A DNA stretch of 64,000 nucleotides from Ardenticatenaceae bacterium (GTDB taxonomy: Bacteria; Chloroflexota; Anaerolineae; Promineifilales; Promineifilaceae): assembly GCA_020634565.1 (NCBI GenBank), contig JACKBN010000007.1, positions 124,001 through 188,000 on the forward strand. The letters are read 5' to 3'. The position numbers and the translations under genes were made by a program. Positions 32,292 through 40,743 of this stretch are shown here, one piece after another. Position 1 is the stretch's first letter; each line of letters starts with the position of its first letter. Under the pieces are notes generated by a model. It was not told the origin of the DNA, ran no database searches, and saw only the letters and a list, made by a program, of their open reading frames with translations.

Positions 32292-33623
32292 TTAAGGCAA
32301 ATCATCCAGCGTTTCCTGGGCGATTTGGGCCTGGTAAAAGTCGAAATGTGGGTTGAGTGCCAGGGCGGTGGTTAAATGGGTTTTGGCCTGTTCGCTATTG
32401 CCTTGGGCAGCGGCAATCATGCCTGCGTGGTAATGAAACAACGCTTCGGGCGTGCCTAGTCGCAACGCTTGCTCACTGGCTTGAGCGGCTTCAGCGAAAC
32501 GGCCGTTCTTAAACAAAACCCACGCCAGCACATCGTAGCCATACACGTCCGGGCGGCTAGCCAGCTCGGCTTCGGCAGCGGTTAACGCCACCTCTAAATT
32601 GGTGTTCTGATTAGCGTAAAAGAGCGCCAGTTGGCGGCCGACCAACGCCTGATCGGTTGTTTCCAATTCGGCGATGATATTCACGGTATTGTACTGCTGC
32701 TGTGCGGCCGTTTCATCACCCACCAGCGCATAAAAATCACCCAGCGTGGCCACAAATTCTGGCTGCGGCAGTCGCGCCACAAGCTGCTCGTACAAGGCAA
32801 TCGCCTGCTCAAAGTTGCCATTGGCCGCCGCCACTTTACCCTCACCCGCCAACACCAAATAGTAATCGGGCAGCGTTTGCTTGGCAGCGGCATAGTGCGC
32901 CTGCGCCGCGTTAATATCGCCCGTTTTGAAATGAAGCTCACCTAATTGGAACTGGTACCAGGCCAATCGCTCACCGGACAGACCGCTCTCTTTAGCACTA
33001 TCCACGGCTTGCTGCATCCAATCAATTGCAGCGGCGGCGTCTCCCTGAATCCAGGCTAAACGAGCAGCACGACTAAAAACGGCCGCTCCCGGCGCCTGCT
33101 CAATCAAGGTTTTGTAAGCTGATTCCGCTTCCTCGTACTGGCCTAGTTCCAGACTGGCGTCCCCAATAGTGGCCAATGCTTGCAACGCCCCCGGATCAAA
33201 TTCATAGACGCGCGTTGCTGTGGCCAATGCCCCAGAAAAATTGTGCTGAGCAATTTGGGCCACGCCCAGGTAAGAGAGTGTCAGTTCGTAGGTGGGATTG
33301 ATGGTGAGTGCCTGTTCCAGCGCCGCCTGCGCCCGATTGTATGCCGCTGCGTCTCCGGTTTCGCGCCCTTTTTGCAGGTACGCCTGCCCCAGATACGTCA
33401 GGCTGATGTAGTCGCGGTCGTCTCGCTGCACTTTTTTCTGCCAAAACGCGATTTGTTCATCGCTGCTTTTCATGCCGCTGGCGGAAGGTGCGCTTTCTAC
33501 AGGAATGGTGATTTGTTCTGGTTCGGCATTGGCGGTGAAGCGATTGGTTGCATTAAAAAGATAAGAGCCGATGATGAGAACGGCCGTTGCCAGCACCAAA
33601 ATGATCGTTTTGCGAGTGGTCAT
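32292..33623 (-). CDS. Membrane-anchored tetratricopeptide repeat protein
   Basis: The 443-residue product starts with one hydrophobic segment (residues 6-24) and then carries roughly ten helical-pair repeats of the TPR type, for example AYNRAQAALEQALTINPTYELTLSYLGVAQIAQ and FSGALATATRVYEFDPGAL. It is probably anchored in the membrane and faces outward, binding partner proteins. The neighbours, DUF4331 upstream and the NicO transporter downstream, often co-occur in a putative metal/secretion group, but the partner is unknown. Confidence 0.82.
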   Translation of the reverse strand: MTTRKTIILVLATAVLIIGSYLFNATNRFTANAEPEQITIPVESAPSASGMKSSDEQIAFWQKKVQRDDRDYISLTYLGQAYLQKGRETGDAAAYNRAQAALEQALTINPTYELTLSYLGVAQIAQHNFSGALATATRVYEFDPGALQALATIGDASLELGQYEEAESAYKTLIEQAPGAAVFSRAARLAWIQGDAAAAIDWMQQAVDSAKESGLSGERLAWYQFQLGELHFKTGDINAAQAHYAAAKQTLPDYYLVLAGEGKVAAANGNFEQAIALYEQLVARLPQPEFVATLGDFYALVGDETAAQQQYNTVNIIAELETTDQALVGRQLALFYANQNTNLEVALTAAEAELASRPDVYGYDVLAWVLFKNGRFAEAAQASEQALRLGTPEALFHYHAGMIAAAQGNSEQAKTHLTTALALNPHFDFYQAQIAQETLDDLP

Positions 33624-33643
33624 AATAAATCCTTGAGAATCCC

Positions 33644-33678
33644 AAGAAGTTCAACTTCTTGAAGAAGTTGAACTTCTT
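33644..33678. repeat. 35-bp perfect palindrome of AAGAAGTT words
   Basis: Two 17-bp arms (33644-33660 and 33662-33678) are perfect reverse complements around a single G. Each arm is itself almost palindromic (AAGAAGTTCAACTTCTT). It lies between the DUF4331 stop and the TPR start. It may terminate or be a cruciform repeat. Confidence 0.85.
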
Positions 33679-33694
33679 TAGGAATGATGTCAAT

Positions 33695-34738
33695 TTAGTG
33701 GGCTGGAGCCAGGTATGGGAAGGTTGCCAGGAAAGGCACGTCGTTGGCGTCCACGCAATCGCTGGTGAGAACGGGGGAACCGTTAGCGCCCAAGCCGCCG
33801 GTTACCACGAACAGCTCAAAGTCGATGACATCTTCTGCCAGTTGACGACCGTTCAGCGGAGCCGTGGTGAAACCCGCATCGGAGCTGGTGTCCAACGTCA
33901 ACACATCAGGCAGCAGCAGGCTGGTGATAAATTCTGCTTCTGCTTCGGTGTAGCCAGAACCATCCAGGCCACTTAGCGCCAGCAGGGACGCTTGGAACTC
34001 ATCCGACCATTCGGCAACGTCGCCAGCTGGCGTGGTTGCATTGTAGGCATCTTTGCTGCCAGAGGGGATGAGCACGGTATTCAATGCTGGTTTACCCATG
34101 CGGTCAATCGTGCCGGTACGGTCGGTGGTGCGTGCCCAGATGTTGACGGTGTCAGAATCGGCGGTGAGGTGCTCGCTGGGGATTTCCAGGACAATGGCGG
34201 TCACGTTTGCGCCAGCAAAGAAGTCGTTTTCGTTGCCATCACAAAAGGCACGATTGCCACCCGCCCCCAAAACCTGATCCTGAAACGCTACCAGGTCAAA
34301 GAAAAATGGATCATCGCGCAAACCAACGTACAGGGAACCGCCACCCGACACAGGGATGTTGGCTTCGGTAGCACCGCGAGCAATGCGGGGCGTGACGGCG
34401 CCTACGTCAAACAGGGTGATTGTCCCATTGCTGCTGGCCTGCACGCGGTAAACCATGTCTTCTTCATAATCACCATCGTTGTCAATAACAAACTCATAGG
34501 GGCTGTTGGGGCGCAAGGTTGTGCCGTTCAAAACGCCAGCCAGCGGATTGACGGTCATCACCATGACGGTGTTGTCGCCGTTGGTGAAGGCGTAAAGATC
34601 GTTGATGTCGGTACGGCCGTCTGCCTGAATTAACGGTGCATCCAGATGGTCTGCGGCACCAATGGTTGTGGCCGAAAGACCAACCAGCATGGCGGCGGCA
34701 ACGAACAATAAAATTACGATATTGCGAATCTTTTTCAT
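33695..34738 (-). CDS. Secreted DUF4331 family protein
   Basis: The 347-residue product has a Sec signal peptide (MKKIRNIVILLFVAAAMLVG, cleavage near GAADH). The DUF4331 start follows: ADHLDAPLIQADGRTDINDLYAFTNGDNTVMVMTVNP, then DNDGDYEEDMVYRV. Members are secreted proteins of unknown role, often near TPR and anti-sigma genes, as here. The ATG 34738 has GGAG nine bases upstream. A palindromic gap separates it from the TPR gene. Confidence 0.85.
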   Translation of the reverse strand: MKKIRNIVILLFVAAAMLVGLSATTIGAADHLDAPLIQADGRTDINDLYAFTNGDNTVMVMTVNPLAGVLNGTTLRPNSPYEFVIDNDGDYEEDMVYRVQASSNGTITLFDVGAVTPRIARGATEANIPVSGGGSLYVGLRDDPFFFDLVAFQDQVLGAGGNRAFCDGNENDFFAGANVTAIVLEIPSEHLTADSDTVNIWARTTDRTGTIDRMGKPALNTVLIPSGSKDAYNATTPAGDVAEWSDEFQASLLALSGLDGSGYTEAEAEFITSLLLPDVLTLDTSSDAGFTTAPLNGRQLAEDVIDFELFVVTGGLGANGSPVLTSDCVDANDVPFLATFPYLAPAH

Positions 34739-34975
34739 CTCATTATGCTCCTTAAACTTTTGAATCGTTAAATGTTTACAACCTGAATAAACGCGGGTAG
34801 GTCTAGGCCATTGGCAGCCTCCTCAACTTGGGCTTCGATGCGAGTGCGCATCCTTATTCTTTTTGCCTTCATCGCCAGGGAATGTTGTGGTTGGGGCGAT
34901 TCATGGGGGATTACGCAGCAGGGTTCAATCTGCATTCATTTTGGTCAAAATTAGTTTTTTACAGGGGAAAATCTG

Positions 34976-35080
34976 ATTGACTGACAAAATTTATTTAACC
35001 GCGGAGAGCGCAAAGAAAAAAAATTCAAAAACTCCGCGTCCTTCGCGCGCTCTGCGGTAGAAATCTGAAATTTGTCAATG
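34976..35080. repeat. Long imperfect palindrome with ACCGCGGAGAGC word
   Basis: ACCGCGGAGAGCGC (34998-35011) faces GCGCTCTGCGGT (35047-35058), and TGACAAAATTT faces AAATTTGTCA outside. The first 12 bases are identical to those of the copy inside the cca frame at 42884. Confidence 0.65.
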
Positions 35081-35217
35081 AGCGCAAGCTCAATACCATG
35101 AATGAGAACCAACCTCCGGGAGTGTTGGTGCATGACCATGATGGTGCCAGAATCCTCTCGGAGGATTATTTACGAAGGAAAATTGTTGAATTTGCAAAAT
35201 AATTTTGGGCAAGGCAC

Positions 35218-35243
35218 AAAAAAGCCCCTCGGGTGAGGGGCTT
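35218..35243 (-). terminator. Rho-independent terminator after the anti-sigma gene
   Basis: On the minus strand AAGCCCCTC-ACCC-GAGGGGCTT is a nine-pair hairpin followed by a run of six T. This is a classical terminator. Confidence 0.9.
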
Positions 35244-35272
35244 CCAAAACAGTTTTGTGGCTGCACGTAATA

Positions 35273-36172
35273 CTATGAGGAGGCCGCACCCAGCAAAATA
35301 ATTTGGTCCGGCGTGGGGGTTTCGCTGCCACCGGCGGGCTCGATGGAAACACCAACAGCATCAAAGGTGGCTGCCAACGCGGGATCAACGTTAAGGATGA
35401 CACGGCCGTTTTCATCCACCTCAAAAATACCCGCACTCAACGGCTGGTCACCGCGAATAATCCATAATTGGTAAACCTGATCTGCGTTGAGCCGTGGCAA
35501 GTTGGCGGCCACAAAAGTAGCGCTGTTGCCTTCAGGGGCTACCGTCAATGTTGCCCGCGCCTCTGGGTTTTCACCTGTAATGTCGCTAATGGCCAGGGTG
35601 CTGGTTCCTGGCGCCTGGTAGGAAGCTAAAATGTCCTCCTGGGCTTGCAGCTCTTGCTGTAGCAAATCGTTACGCACGCGCAGGTCATTGTTATCGGTTT
35701 GCAATGTTTCCAGTTCAGTCGCGAGTAGGTTTGTGTCGTTGGTGAGGTCTGCCACCTGAGCTTGCAAATCGCTGATCTGCTGATTGAGCGAGAAGGCCCA
35801 GATAAACAAGAGAACGGCGGCAAGGACGGCCGTTCCCGCCAGCGCGGGCATGGCGAAACTTTGGCGAAATTTGTCCCACCAGGAAAGCTGCCCCGTAGAC
35901 GGCCGTTGCCCAACTGGTTTAGCCGCCACAGGGGCAGATGCCACACGTGGGCTAGCCTGCACCCGCGCCATCAAATCGGCCTTCACTTGGGGTAATGGCA
36001 TTACGGGGTCAACCGCGTTAGGCAGGAGCGCAGTCACCTCTTGCAGCGCATCCAGCCGCGCCTTGGCATCCAAATCAGCAGCAATGTACGCTTCGACCTC
36101 CGCTTTTTCTTCGTCAGTTAATGCACCCAGGGCATAAAATGGGAATAGCTCTTCTTCGATTCGTTTGTTCAT
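35273..36172 (-). CDS. Anti-sigma factor, RskA/K type
   Basis: The 299-residue product has an N-terminal zinc-less anti-sigma helix region (EELFPFYALGALTDEEKAEVEAYIA), one membrane segment near 110-130 (FAMPALAGTAVLAAVLLFIWAF) and a coiled-coil of leucine/asparagine heptads. A C-terminal outside domain (LPRLNADQVYQLWIIRGDQPLSAGIFEVDENGRV) matches RskA. It would hold the ECF sigma factor at the membrane until released. It overlaps the sigma gene by 4 bases (ATGA), supporting a matched pair. A strong terminator follows. Confidence 0.87.
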   Translation of the reverse strand: MNKRIEEELFPFYALGALTDEEKAEVEAYIAADLDAKARLDALQEVTALLPNAVDPVMPLPQVKADLMARVQASPRVASAPVAAKPVGQRPSTGQLSWWDKFRQSFAMPALAGTAVLAAVLLFIWAFSLNQQISDLQAQVADLTNDTNLLATELETLQTDNNDLRVRNDLLQQELQAQEDILASYQAPGTSTLAISDITGENPEARATLTVAPEGNSATFVAANLPRLNADQVYQLWIIRGDQPLSAGIFEVDENGRVILNVDPALAATFDAVGVSIEPAGGSETPTPDQIILLGAASS

Positions 36173-36753
36173 GATTCTATACCTGCTGCTGCCAATGCTG
36201 ACCGTAGGTTTTGCAAACCCAATCTGGCTCTGGTGTGAACGGTGCCCAGCGGCTTGTCAATGGCTTGGGCAATTTCCTGCCGGGTTAAACCTTTGAAGTA
36301 AGCGAGTTCGATCACCTGGTACTGTTCTGGCGAAAGTTCCGCCAAAGCAGACCGCACGTGCGCTTGTTCAATCCGCAAAGCGGCCGTTTCTACGACATTG
36401 GCACCATCTGGCTCCCGCAACATTCTTTCCTCTTCAGCTTCACTGGCAGCCGCCTCTGGGCGCACTTTTTGCCGCCGTGTGTAATCGATAGCCAGTCGGC
36501 GACCAATGCTATACATCCAGGTACTAAATTTACCCTGCGTTTGGTCAAAGCTGTCGGCTTTATCCCACACCCGCCAAAATGTCTCTTGCACAATCTCTTC
36601 CGCTACAAATCGCTGCCCAACAATGCGCAGCACAACGCCCATCAGGGTTGCCGCATACCGATCGTATAGCGTTTCCAAGGCGGTGCTATCACCCGCCTTC
36701 ACCTGTGTCATCAGCTGTTCATCTGCAATCTTCAACATTTCATTGAATCCCAC
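36169..36753 (-). CDS. ECF sigma-70 factor (SigK-like)
   Basis: The 194-residue product has region 2 (LYDRYAATLMGVVLRIVGQRFVAEEIVQETFWRVW, KFSTWMYSIGRRLAIDYTRRQ) and region 4 (LSPEQYQVIELAYFKGLTRQEIAQAIDKPLGTVHTR). It belongs to the group paired with RskA-like anti-sigma factors. Between regions is an acidic linker. The GTG at 36753 gives the longest product; the ATG at 36738, with GGGA upstream, is an equally plausible start. The promoter it recognises is not known; upstream DNA contains two hairpins. Confidence 0.87.
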   Translation of the reverse strand: MGFNEMLKIADEQLMTQVKAGDSTALETLYDRYAATLMGVVLRIVGQRFVAEEIVQETFWRVWDKADSFDQTQGKFSTWMYSIGRRLAIDYTRRQKVRPEAAASEAEEERMLREPDGANVVETAALRIEQAHVRSALAELSPEQYQVIELAYFKGLTRQEIAQAIDKPLGTVHTRARLGLQNLRSALAAAGIES

Positions 36754-36782
36754 TGACAGCAGTTAAGCGTTGTTCCCATGGG

Positions 36783-36827
36783 GCAAAATTCCTTTTGTTT
36801 TGGTAATACGCAGCAAAAGGGATTTTG
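36783..36827. repeat. Inverted repeat upstream of the sigma gene (1)
   Basis: GCAAAATTCCTTTTG (36783-36797) and CAAAAGGGATTTTGC (36813-36827) pair with one mismatch. Confidence 0.55.
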
Positions 36828-36836
36828 CATTTATGT

Positions 36837-36890
36837 GGAGAACAAAAAGTAACTTGAGATTAAATCGCTCATTAGCTCTTTTTGTTCTCC
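36837..36890. repeat. Inverted repeat upstream of the sigma gene (2)
   Basis: GGAGAACAAAAAG (36837-36849) and CTTTTTGTTCTCC (36878-36890) form 13 perfect pairs in the gap between the divergent sigma and 37031 genes. Confidence 0.65.
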
Positions 36891-37030
36891 TAAAAGTAAT
36901 TTTCATTTGCCTGATTGGCATTCATGATATTTGTTGAAATTACTTAACTTTGCACAAAATGAATGCAAAACGGCCGTTCCCGCGTAATCCCACTGAAAAC
37001 AGTAAAAATTCTAACCAACAGGAGTATGGA

Positions 37031-37600
37031 ATGGTACTCAACTTATCAAATTCCCACAAAAACGATCCGGATTCGGCCAATAAAGCCGCCCCCATGCCCG
37101 CTGGCCCCATTGTTTACCGCGAAGATGGCAACGTAGATTGGGGCAACATGTGGGACTCGTTTTGCATATTAGCATTGGATGGCGGGCCACCCCATCGCGG
37201 AGATTTTTTGTACGCGCCAGATAACCCCAATATAAACAGTGAATCGTACCAGTTTGCAGTTGCCGAAATTGCTCGTGGTGTTTTAGAAGTATCGGGGCTA
37301 ACGGCCGTTCCCGCCGAACCGGGCTGGCTGCAAATTCAATGCAACTCTGAAGGGCAGGCTCGCTGGCTGGCGGAAGCGATAAAGGAGGAAAACGTACAGG
37401 CGCGTTTTGAAGGCGCTTGGCTACTGGTGCCGGTGGGGGATGATTTTCGATTAAAGAAAGAGATCAAGAATGTAATTACGGCCGTTGCCAAAACCACCCA
37501 TTATTGGCAGGAACATTTGGCCGTAGAGGTCAAACAAGCGCTCGCATTTCAAGAGAAACTTGGGGCAATTTGGCGGAAGGTGAAGCAGGTAATTCGGTAA
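37031..37600 (+). CDS. Conserved protein of unknown function
   Basis: The 189-residue product has no signal peptide or membrane segment. Distinctive stretches are VDWGNMWDSFCILALDGGPPHRG, IARGVLEVSGLTAVPAEPGWLQIQCNSEGQARWLAEAIKEENV and KKEIKNVITAVAKTTHYW, which I believe recur in unnamed proteins of several phyla. No enzyme motif is evident; the CxxxxLDGGPPHRG segment may be functional. The ATG at 37031 has CAGGAG six bases upstream; earlier in-frame ATGs lack one. It is divergent from the sigma gene and followed by a 22-bp-arm hairpin. Confidence 0.65.
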   Translation: MVLNLSNSHKNDPDSANKAAPMPAGPIVYREDGNVDWGNMWDSFCILALDGGPPHRGDFLYAPDNPNINSESYQFAVAEIARGVLEVSGLTAVPAEPGWLQIQCNSEGQARWLAEAIKEENVQARFEGAWLLVPVGDDFRLKKEIKNVITAVAKTTHYWQEHLAVEVKQALAFQEKLGAIWRKVKQVIR

Positions 37601-37653
37601 TTGAGTAATTGGGTAATTAATTTGCTGCATAAATTACCCAATTACTCAATTAC
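37597..37653. terminator. 22-bp-arm hairpin between convergent genes
   Basis: GTAATTGAGTAATTGGGTAATT (arms 37597-37618 and 37632-37653) is perfectly self-complementary around 13 bases. The word TAATTG(A/G)G repeats within each arm. It overlaps the last codon of the 37031 gene and lies 11 bases from the aspS stop, so a bidirectional terminator role is likely. Confidence 0.7.
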
Positions 37654-37663
37654 ATACTATCTT

Positions 37664-39451
37664 TTACGCTTTTTTCTCTTTTTCTTTGATTGCTAGAGCA
37701 ATGTGCAGTTCGTCCAGCTGGCGCTGCACCACGGGAGATGGTGCGCTGGCCATCAGGTCGGTGGCCTGGGCCGTCTTGGGGAAGGCCATTACCTCACGAA
37801 TGTTCGGCTCACCTGCCATCAAAGCGACAAGTCGGTCTACGCCGGGAGCAATACCACCATGCGGCGGTGCGCCGTACTCAAACGCCTCCAGCATGTGGCC
37901 AAACTGGTCTTCCGCCTCTTCCCAGGAGAAGCCGATGAGCTCCATGATTTTGCGTTGTAACGGCCGTTCGTGAATACGAATACTGCCGCCAGCAACCTCA
38001 AATCCGTTGCACACCAGATCATACTGCTCGCTCAGCACCTTGCCCGGATCGCTGTCCAGCAGCGGAATGTGGGCTCGTTTGGGAGCGGTAAACATGTGGT
38101 GGCTGGGCGCATAATGCCCATCTTCCATCCCTTCTTCAAACAGCGGGAAGTCGATTACCCAGGCAAAAGCCAGCGTGTTGGTATTTGTCAAACCCAGCCG
38201 ATTGGCCATTTCCGTGCGCAGCGTATGCAGCACTTCATGAACCACGGATTTAGTGTCACTGGAAATCAAAAGCAGGTCGCCAGGGCCAGCTTCCAATTTT
38301 TCTGTAAGGGCAATGAGCTGCTCCACGGTGAAGAATTTGGCGATGGGGCCGCGCACTTCTTCCGTCTCGGGATGGATAGCCAGCCAGGCCAATCCCTTGG
38401 CCCCGGCATCCTTAGCGATGTCTTCCAGCTCAGTGAGCTGCTTGCGGCTGTAATCACCGCAGCCCGGCACACAAATTGCTTTTACCGGATTGCCTGCCGC
38501 CACGTTCTCAGCAAATACGCGGAACGAGCTGCTGCCCACGATGTCAGAAATGTCTACCAGTTCCAGACCAAAGCGCAGGTCAGGCCGGTCAGTGCCATAC
38601 CGGTTTACCACATCCCCGTAGCTGAGGCGTGGGAATTCTTCGTAGGCCAAAGGCACCAAGCTAGCATGTTTCACCATACCTACCATCAGCTCCTCAATCA
38701 GGTTGAGAATGTCATCACGCTCGACAAAGCTCATTTCCATATCCAACTGGGTAAATTCCGGTTGGCGGTCGGCGCGTAAATCTTCATCGCGGAAGCAGCG
38801 GGCAATCTGGAAGTAGCGCTCGTAACCAGCCACCATGAGCAGCTGCTTGAGCTGCTGCGGACTTTGCGGCAGGGCGTAAAATTGGCCAGGATGCACGCGG
38901 CTCGGCACCAAATAATCCCGCGCGCCTTCGGGCGTGCTCTTGAATAAAATGGGGGTTTCCACTTCCAAAAAGCCGCGTTTGTCTAAAAAGTCACGAATAA
39001 ATTTGATCGCTTTGTGACGAATGCTGAGGTTGCGCTGCAAACGCTCGCGGCGCAAATCCAGATAGCGATACTTGAGACGCAAACTTTCATCCACCACCTC
39101 ATCCCGATCGATGAGGAAGGGGGGATTTTTGGCTGGATTTAGAACCACAATTTCGTCAGCCAGCACCTCAATATCGCCCGTGGCAATATTTTCGTTTTCC
39201 TGGCCAGACGGCCGTTGCGAAACCTCGCCCGTTACCTGAATGACATACTCACTGCGAATTTGCTCCGCCAGGGCAAACCCTTCAGCCGTACGACCTGCAT
39301 TCACCACCACTTGCGTCTTGCCATCACGATCGCGCAAATCAATAAAGACCACGCCGCCCATATCCCGGCGGCGGTTGACCCAACCCGCTAACGTAACCGT
39401 TTCACCTACATTTTCAAGCCGTAATTCACCACAGCTATGTGTTTTTAGCAT
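37664..39451 (-). CDS. aspS: Aspartyl-tRNA synthetase
   Basis: The 595-residue product is a bacterial-type AspRS with an N-terminal OB-fold anticodon domain (VTLAGWVNRRRDMGGVVFIDLRDRDG) and class II motif 2 FRDEDLRADRQPEFTQLD. The GAD insertion lies in the middle, and motif 3 is GIAPGVDRLVALM. It charges tRNA-Asp; whether also tRNA-Asn cannot be told. The ATG 39451 follows AGAAGGAATATAAG. A promoter lies at 39552-39580, with a leader of about 95 nt. Confidence 0.97.
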   Translation of the reverse strand: MLKTHSCGELRLENVGETVTLAGWVNRRRDMGGVVFIDLRDRDGKTQVVVNAGRTAEGFALAEQIRSEYVIQVTGEVSQRPSGQENENIATGDIEVLADEIVVLNPAKNPPFLIDRDEVVDESLRLKYRYLDLRRERLQRNLSIRHKAIKFIRDFLDKRGFLEVETPILFKSTPEGARDYLVPSRVHPGQFYALPQSPQQLKQLLMVAGYERYFQIARCFRDEDLRADRQPEFTQLDMEMSFVERDDILNLIEELMVGMVKHASLVPLAYEEFPRLSYGDVVNRYGTDRPDLRFGLELVDISDIVGSSSFRVFAENVAAGNPVKAICVPGCGDYSRKQLTELEDIAKDAGAKGLAWLAIHPETEEVRGPIAKFFTVEQLIALTEKLEAGPGDLLLISSDTKSVVHEVLHTLRTEMANRLGLTNTNTLAFAWVIDFPLFEEGMEDGHYAPSHHMFTAPKRAHIPLLDSDPGKVLSEQYDLVCNGFEVAGGSIRIHERPLQRKIMELIGFSWEEAEDQFGHMLEAFEYGAPPHGGIAPGVDRLVALMAGEPNIREVMAFPKTAQATDLMASAPSPVVQRQLDELHIALAIKEKEKKA

Positions 39452-39551
39452 CTTATATTCCTTCTATTCTCAGAGTAGATTCCAGCTTACCGCGGGGCAA
39501 CCTTCGCCTGGCACCTCTCGTGTTGTGAATCGTCTCTTTGTGATTGTGAAA

Positions 39552-39580
39552 ATTGTATCATGCCCCTCTGTTGACGCCAA
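39552..39580 (-). promoter_or_regulatory. aspS promoter
   Basis: On the minus strand TTGGCG (39580-39575), 17 bases and TACAAT (39557-39552) precede aspS. Confidence 0.65.
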
Positions 39581-39738
39581 TTACCAAGAGTAAACAAACC
39601 AAGGGAAGATGGTCGCAGCAAAGTGCGCAACGGGTGACTTTTTACGGCCGTTTCTCACCCCACTCCCCTCATTTCACCCTCCAGACAAAATGCCTCGCTG
39701 CGCTGCGTTGATATTTCATAAGAAAACAGTTTTCTAAA

Positions 39739-39767
39739 TTGACACGAGTCCGTTTGCTTGTTAGAAT
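39739..39767 (+). promoter_or_regulatory. Promoter of the Fe-S carrier gene
   Basis: TTGACA (39739-39744), 17 bases and TAGAAT (39762-39767) lie about 50 bases before the ATG at 39819. The rest of the 367-base gap upstream (39452-39738) holds the aspS promoter and one ACGGCCGT at about 39644. Confidence 0.8.
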
Positions 39768-39818
39768 GCACAAGCGTTACGCAAACATCTATTTTAGGAA
39801 TTAACAAGGAAAGGAACC

Positions 39819-40214
39819 ATGGACCTTCTTGAACAAACAAATGTAGAAACAATTAACCTGACAGACGCGGCCGTAGCAACCGTGAAGAGCCTCTTGGTTC
39901 AAAAAGAAGTTCCCAATCACGGTCTGCGCGTGTTTGTTTCCGGCGGCGGCTGTTCTGGCATGCAGTACGGCATGGCCTTGGAAGCCGAAGCTCGCCCCTA
40001 CGACCACGTTATCGAAAAAGATGGCGTGAAAGTTTTTATTGACCCCACCAGCATGATGTACTTGAGCAATGCTACCATTGATTACGAAGACAGCATCATG
40101 GGCGGCGGTTTCAAAATTGACAATCCCAACGCCGTTTCCAGCTGTGGCTGTGGCTCTTCCTTTAAGACCGCAGACAGCCAGGGCGCTTCCGGTGGGAGCT
40201 GCGGCTGCGGCTAA
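39819..40214 (+). CDS. erpA: A-type iron-sulfur carrier (ErpA/IscA/SufA)
   Basis: The 131-residue product is an A-type carrier: INLTDAAVATVKSLL, then VSGGGCSGMQYGMAL with the first ligand cysteine, and SSCGCGSSF with the C-terminal pair. A Gly/Ser tail ending GGSCGCG adds two more cysteines beyond the usual end. It receives and hands on Fe-S clusters to apoproteins. No other isc/suf gene is adjacent. The start at 39819 follows AAGGAAAGGAACC. A textbook terminator follows the gene. Confidence 0.9.
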   Translation: MDLLEQTNVETINLTDAAVATVKSLLVQKEVPNHGLRVFVSGGGCSGMQYGMALEAEARPYDHVIEKDGVKVFIDPTSMMYLSNATIDYEDSIMGGGFKIDNPNAVSSCGCGSSFKTADSQGASGGSCGCG

Positions 40215-40246
40215 GCTCCGCTTTTAATTCACCGTTTGTTTTTAAG

Positions 40247-40274
40247 GCGGAGCGTGATACACGCTCCGCTTTTT
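40247..40274 (+). terminator. Rho-independent terminator after erpA
   Basis: GCGGAGCGT-GATAC-ACGCTCCGC (40247-40255, 40261-40269) followed by TTTTT. Confidence 0.92.
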
Positions 40275-40294
40275 GTTTATGGATTATTGGATGT

Positions 40295-40669
40295 ATGATG
40301 AAATATTTCACAGTTGAAGAAGCCAATGCGCTCTTACCTAAACTAAAACCTTTGATGAAGCAGCTATTAAACCGGCGGGCGCGCGCTTCTCGGTTGGCTC
40401 AGCAGCAAGGCCATTTGCTCGGCGATTATCGCAGCAACGTAGGCAGCGCCGATCTTTCTACACTGACGCAAGATTTTGTGGCCATCGATCGTTTGATAGC
40501 GCACATTCAAGCATATGGTGTGCTCATTAAGGATGTGAACGGTGGGTTGCTGGACTTTTTGTCGGAGCGAAACGGCCGTGATGTATACCTTTGCTGGAAA
40601 TACGGCGAAGACAAAATTGAGTTTTACCATGAACTGCACACCGGTTTTGCCGGGCGGCAGCAAGTATAA
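40295..40669 (+). CDS. DUF2203 family protein
   Basis: The 124-residue helical product opens with KYFTVEEANALLPKLKPLM and ends GRDVYLCWKYGEDKIEFYHELHTGFAGRQ, diagnostic of DUF2203. The family is small, cytoplasmic and uncharacterised. Two adjacent ATGs (40295, 40298) are possible. It is followed by a hairpin formed from two iterated palindromes and converges on citrate synthase. Confidence 0.85.
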   Translation: MMKYFTVEEANALLPKLKPLMKQLLNRRARASRLAQQQGHLLGDYRSNVGSADLSTLTQDFVAIDRLIAHIQAYGVLIKDVNGGLLDFLSERNGRDVYLCWKYGEDKIEFYHELHTGFAGRQQV

Positions 40670-40679
40670 CAAACAAAAA

Positions 40680-40710
40680 AAGACGGCCGTTTCAGATAAA
40701 CGGCCGTCTT
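40680..40710. terminator. Bidirectional terminator made of two ACGGCCGT palindromes
   Basis: AAGACGGCCGTTT (40680-40692) and AAACGGCCGTCTT (40698-40710) form 13 perfect pairs with a five-base loop, with an A run upstream and pyrimidines downstream. It separates convergent genes. Confidence 0.8.
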
Positions 40711-40743
40711 CCTCTCTAAAATCTACTGCTTACTAAATACCGA

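Larger units (their letters stand above)
34739..35272. other. 534-base intergenic region rich in repeats
   Basis: No gene was found. It holds a long imperfect palindrome (34976-35080), the terminator at 35218-35243 and a palindromic TCCGGGAG/CTCTCGGAGG region near 35115-35165. I see no obvious promoter close to the DUF4331 start. Confidence 0.5.

Noticed and set aside
36750..36780. GGAAC...GTC as an ECF autoregulated promoter before the sigma gene
   Set aside because: The spacing (about 14 bases) is short for ECF promoters and the group's consensus is unknown to me.
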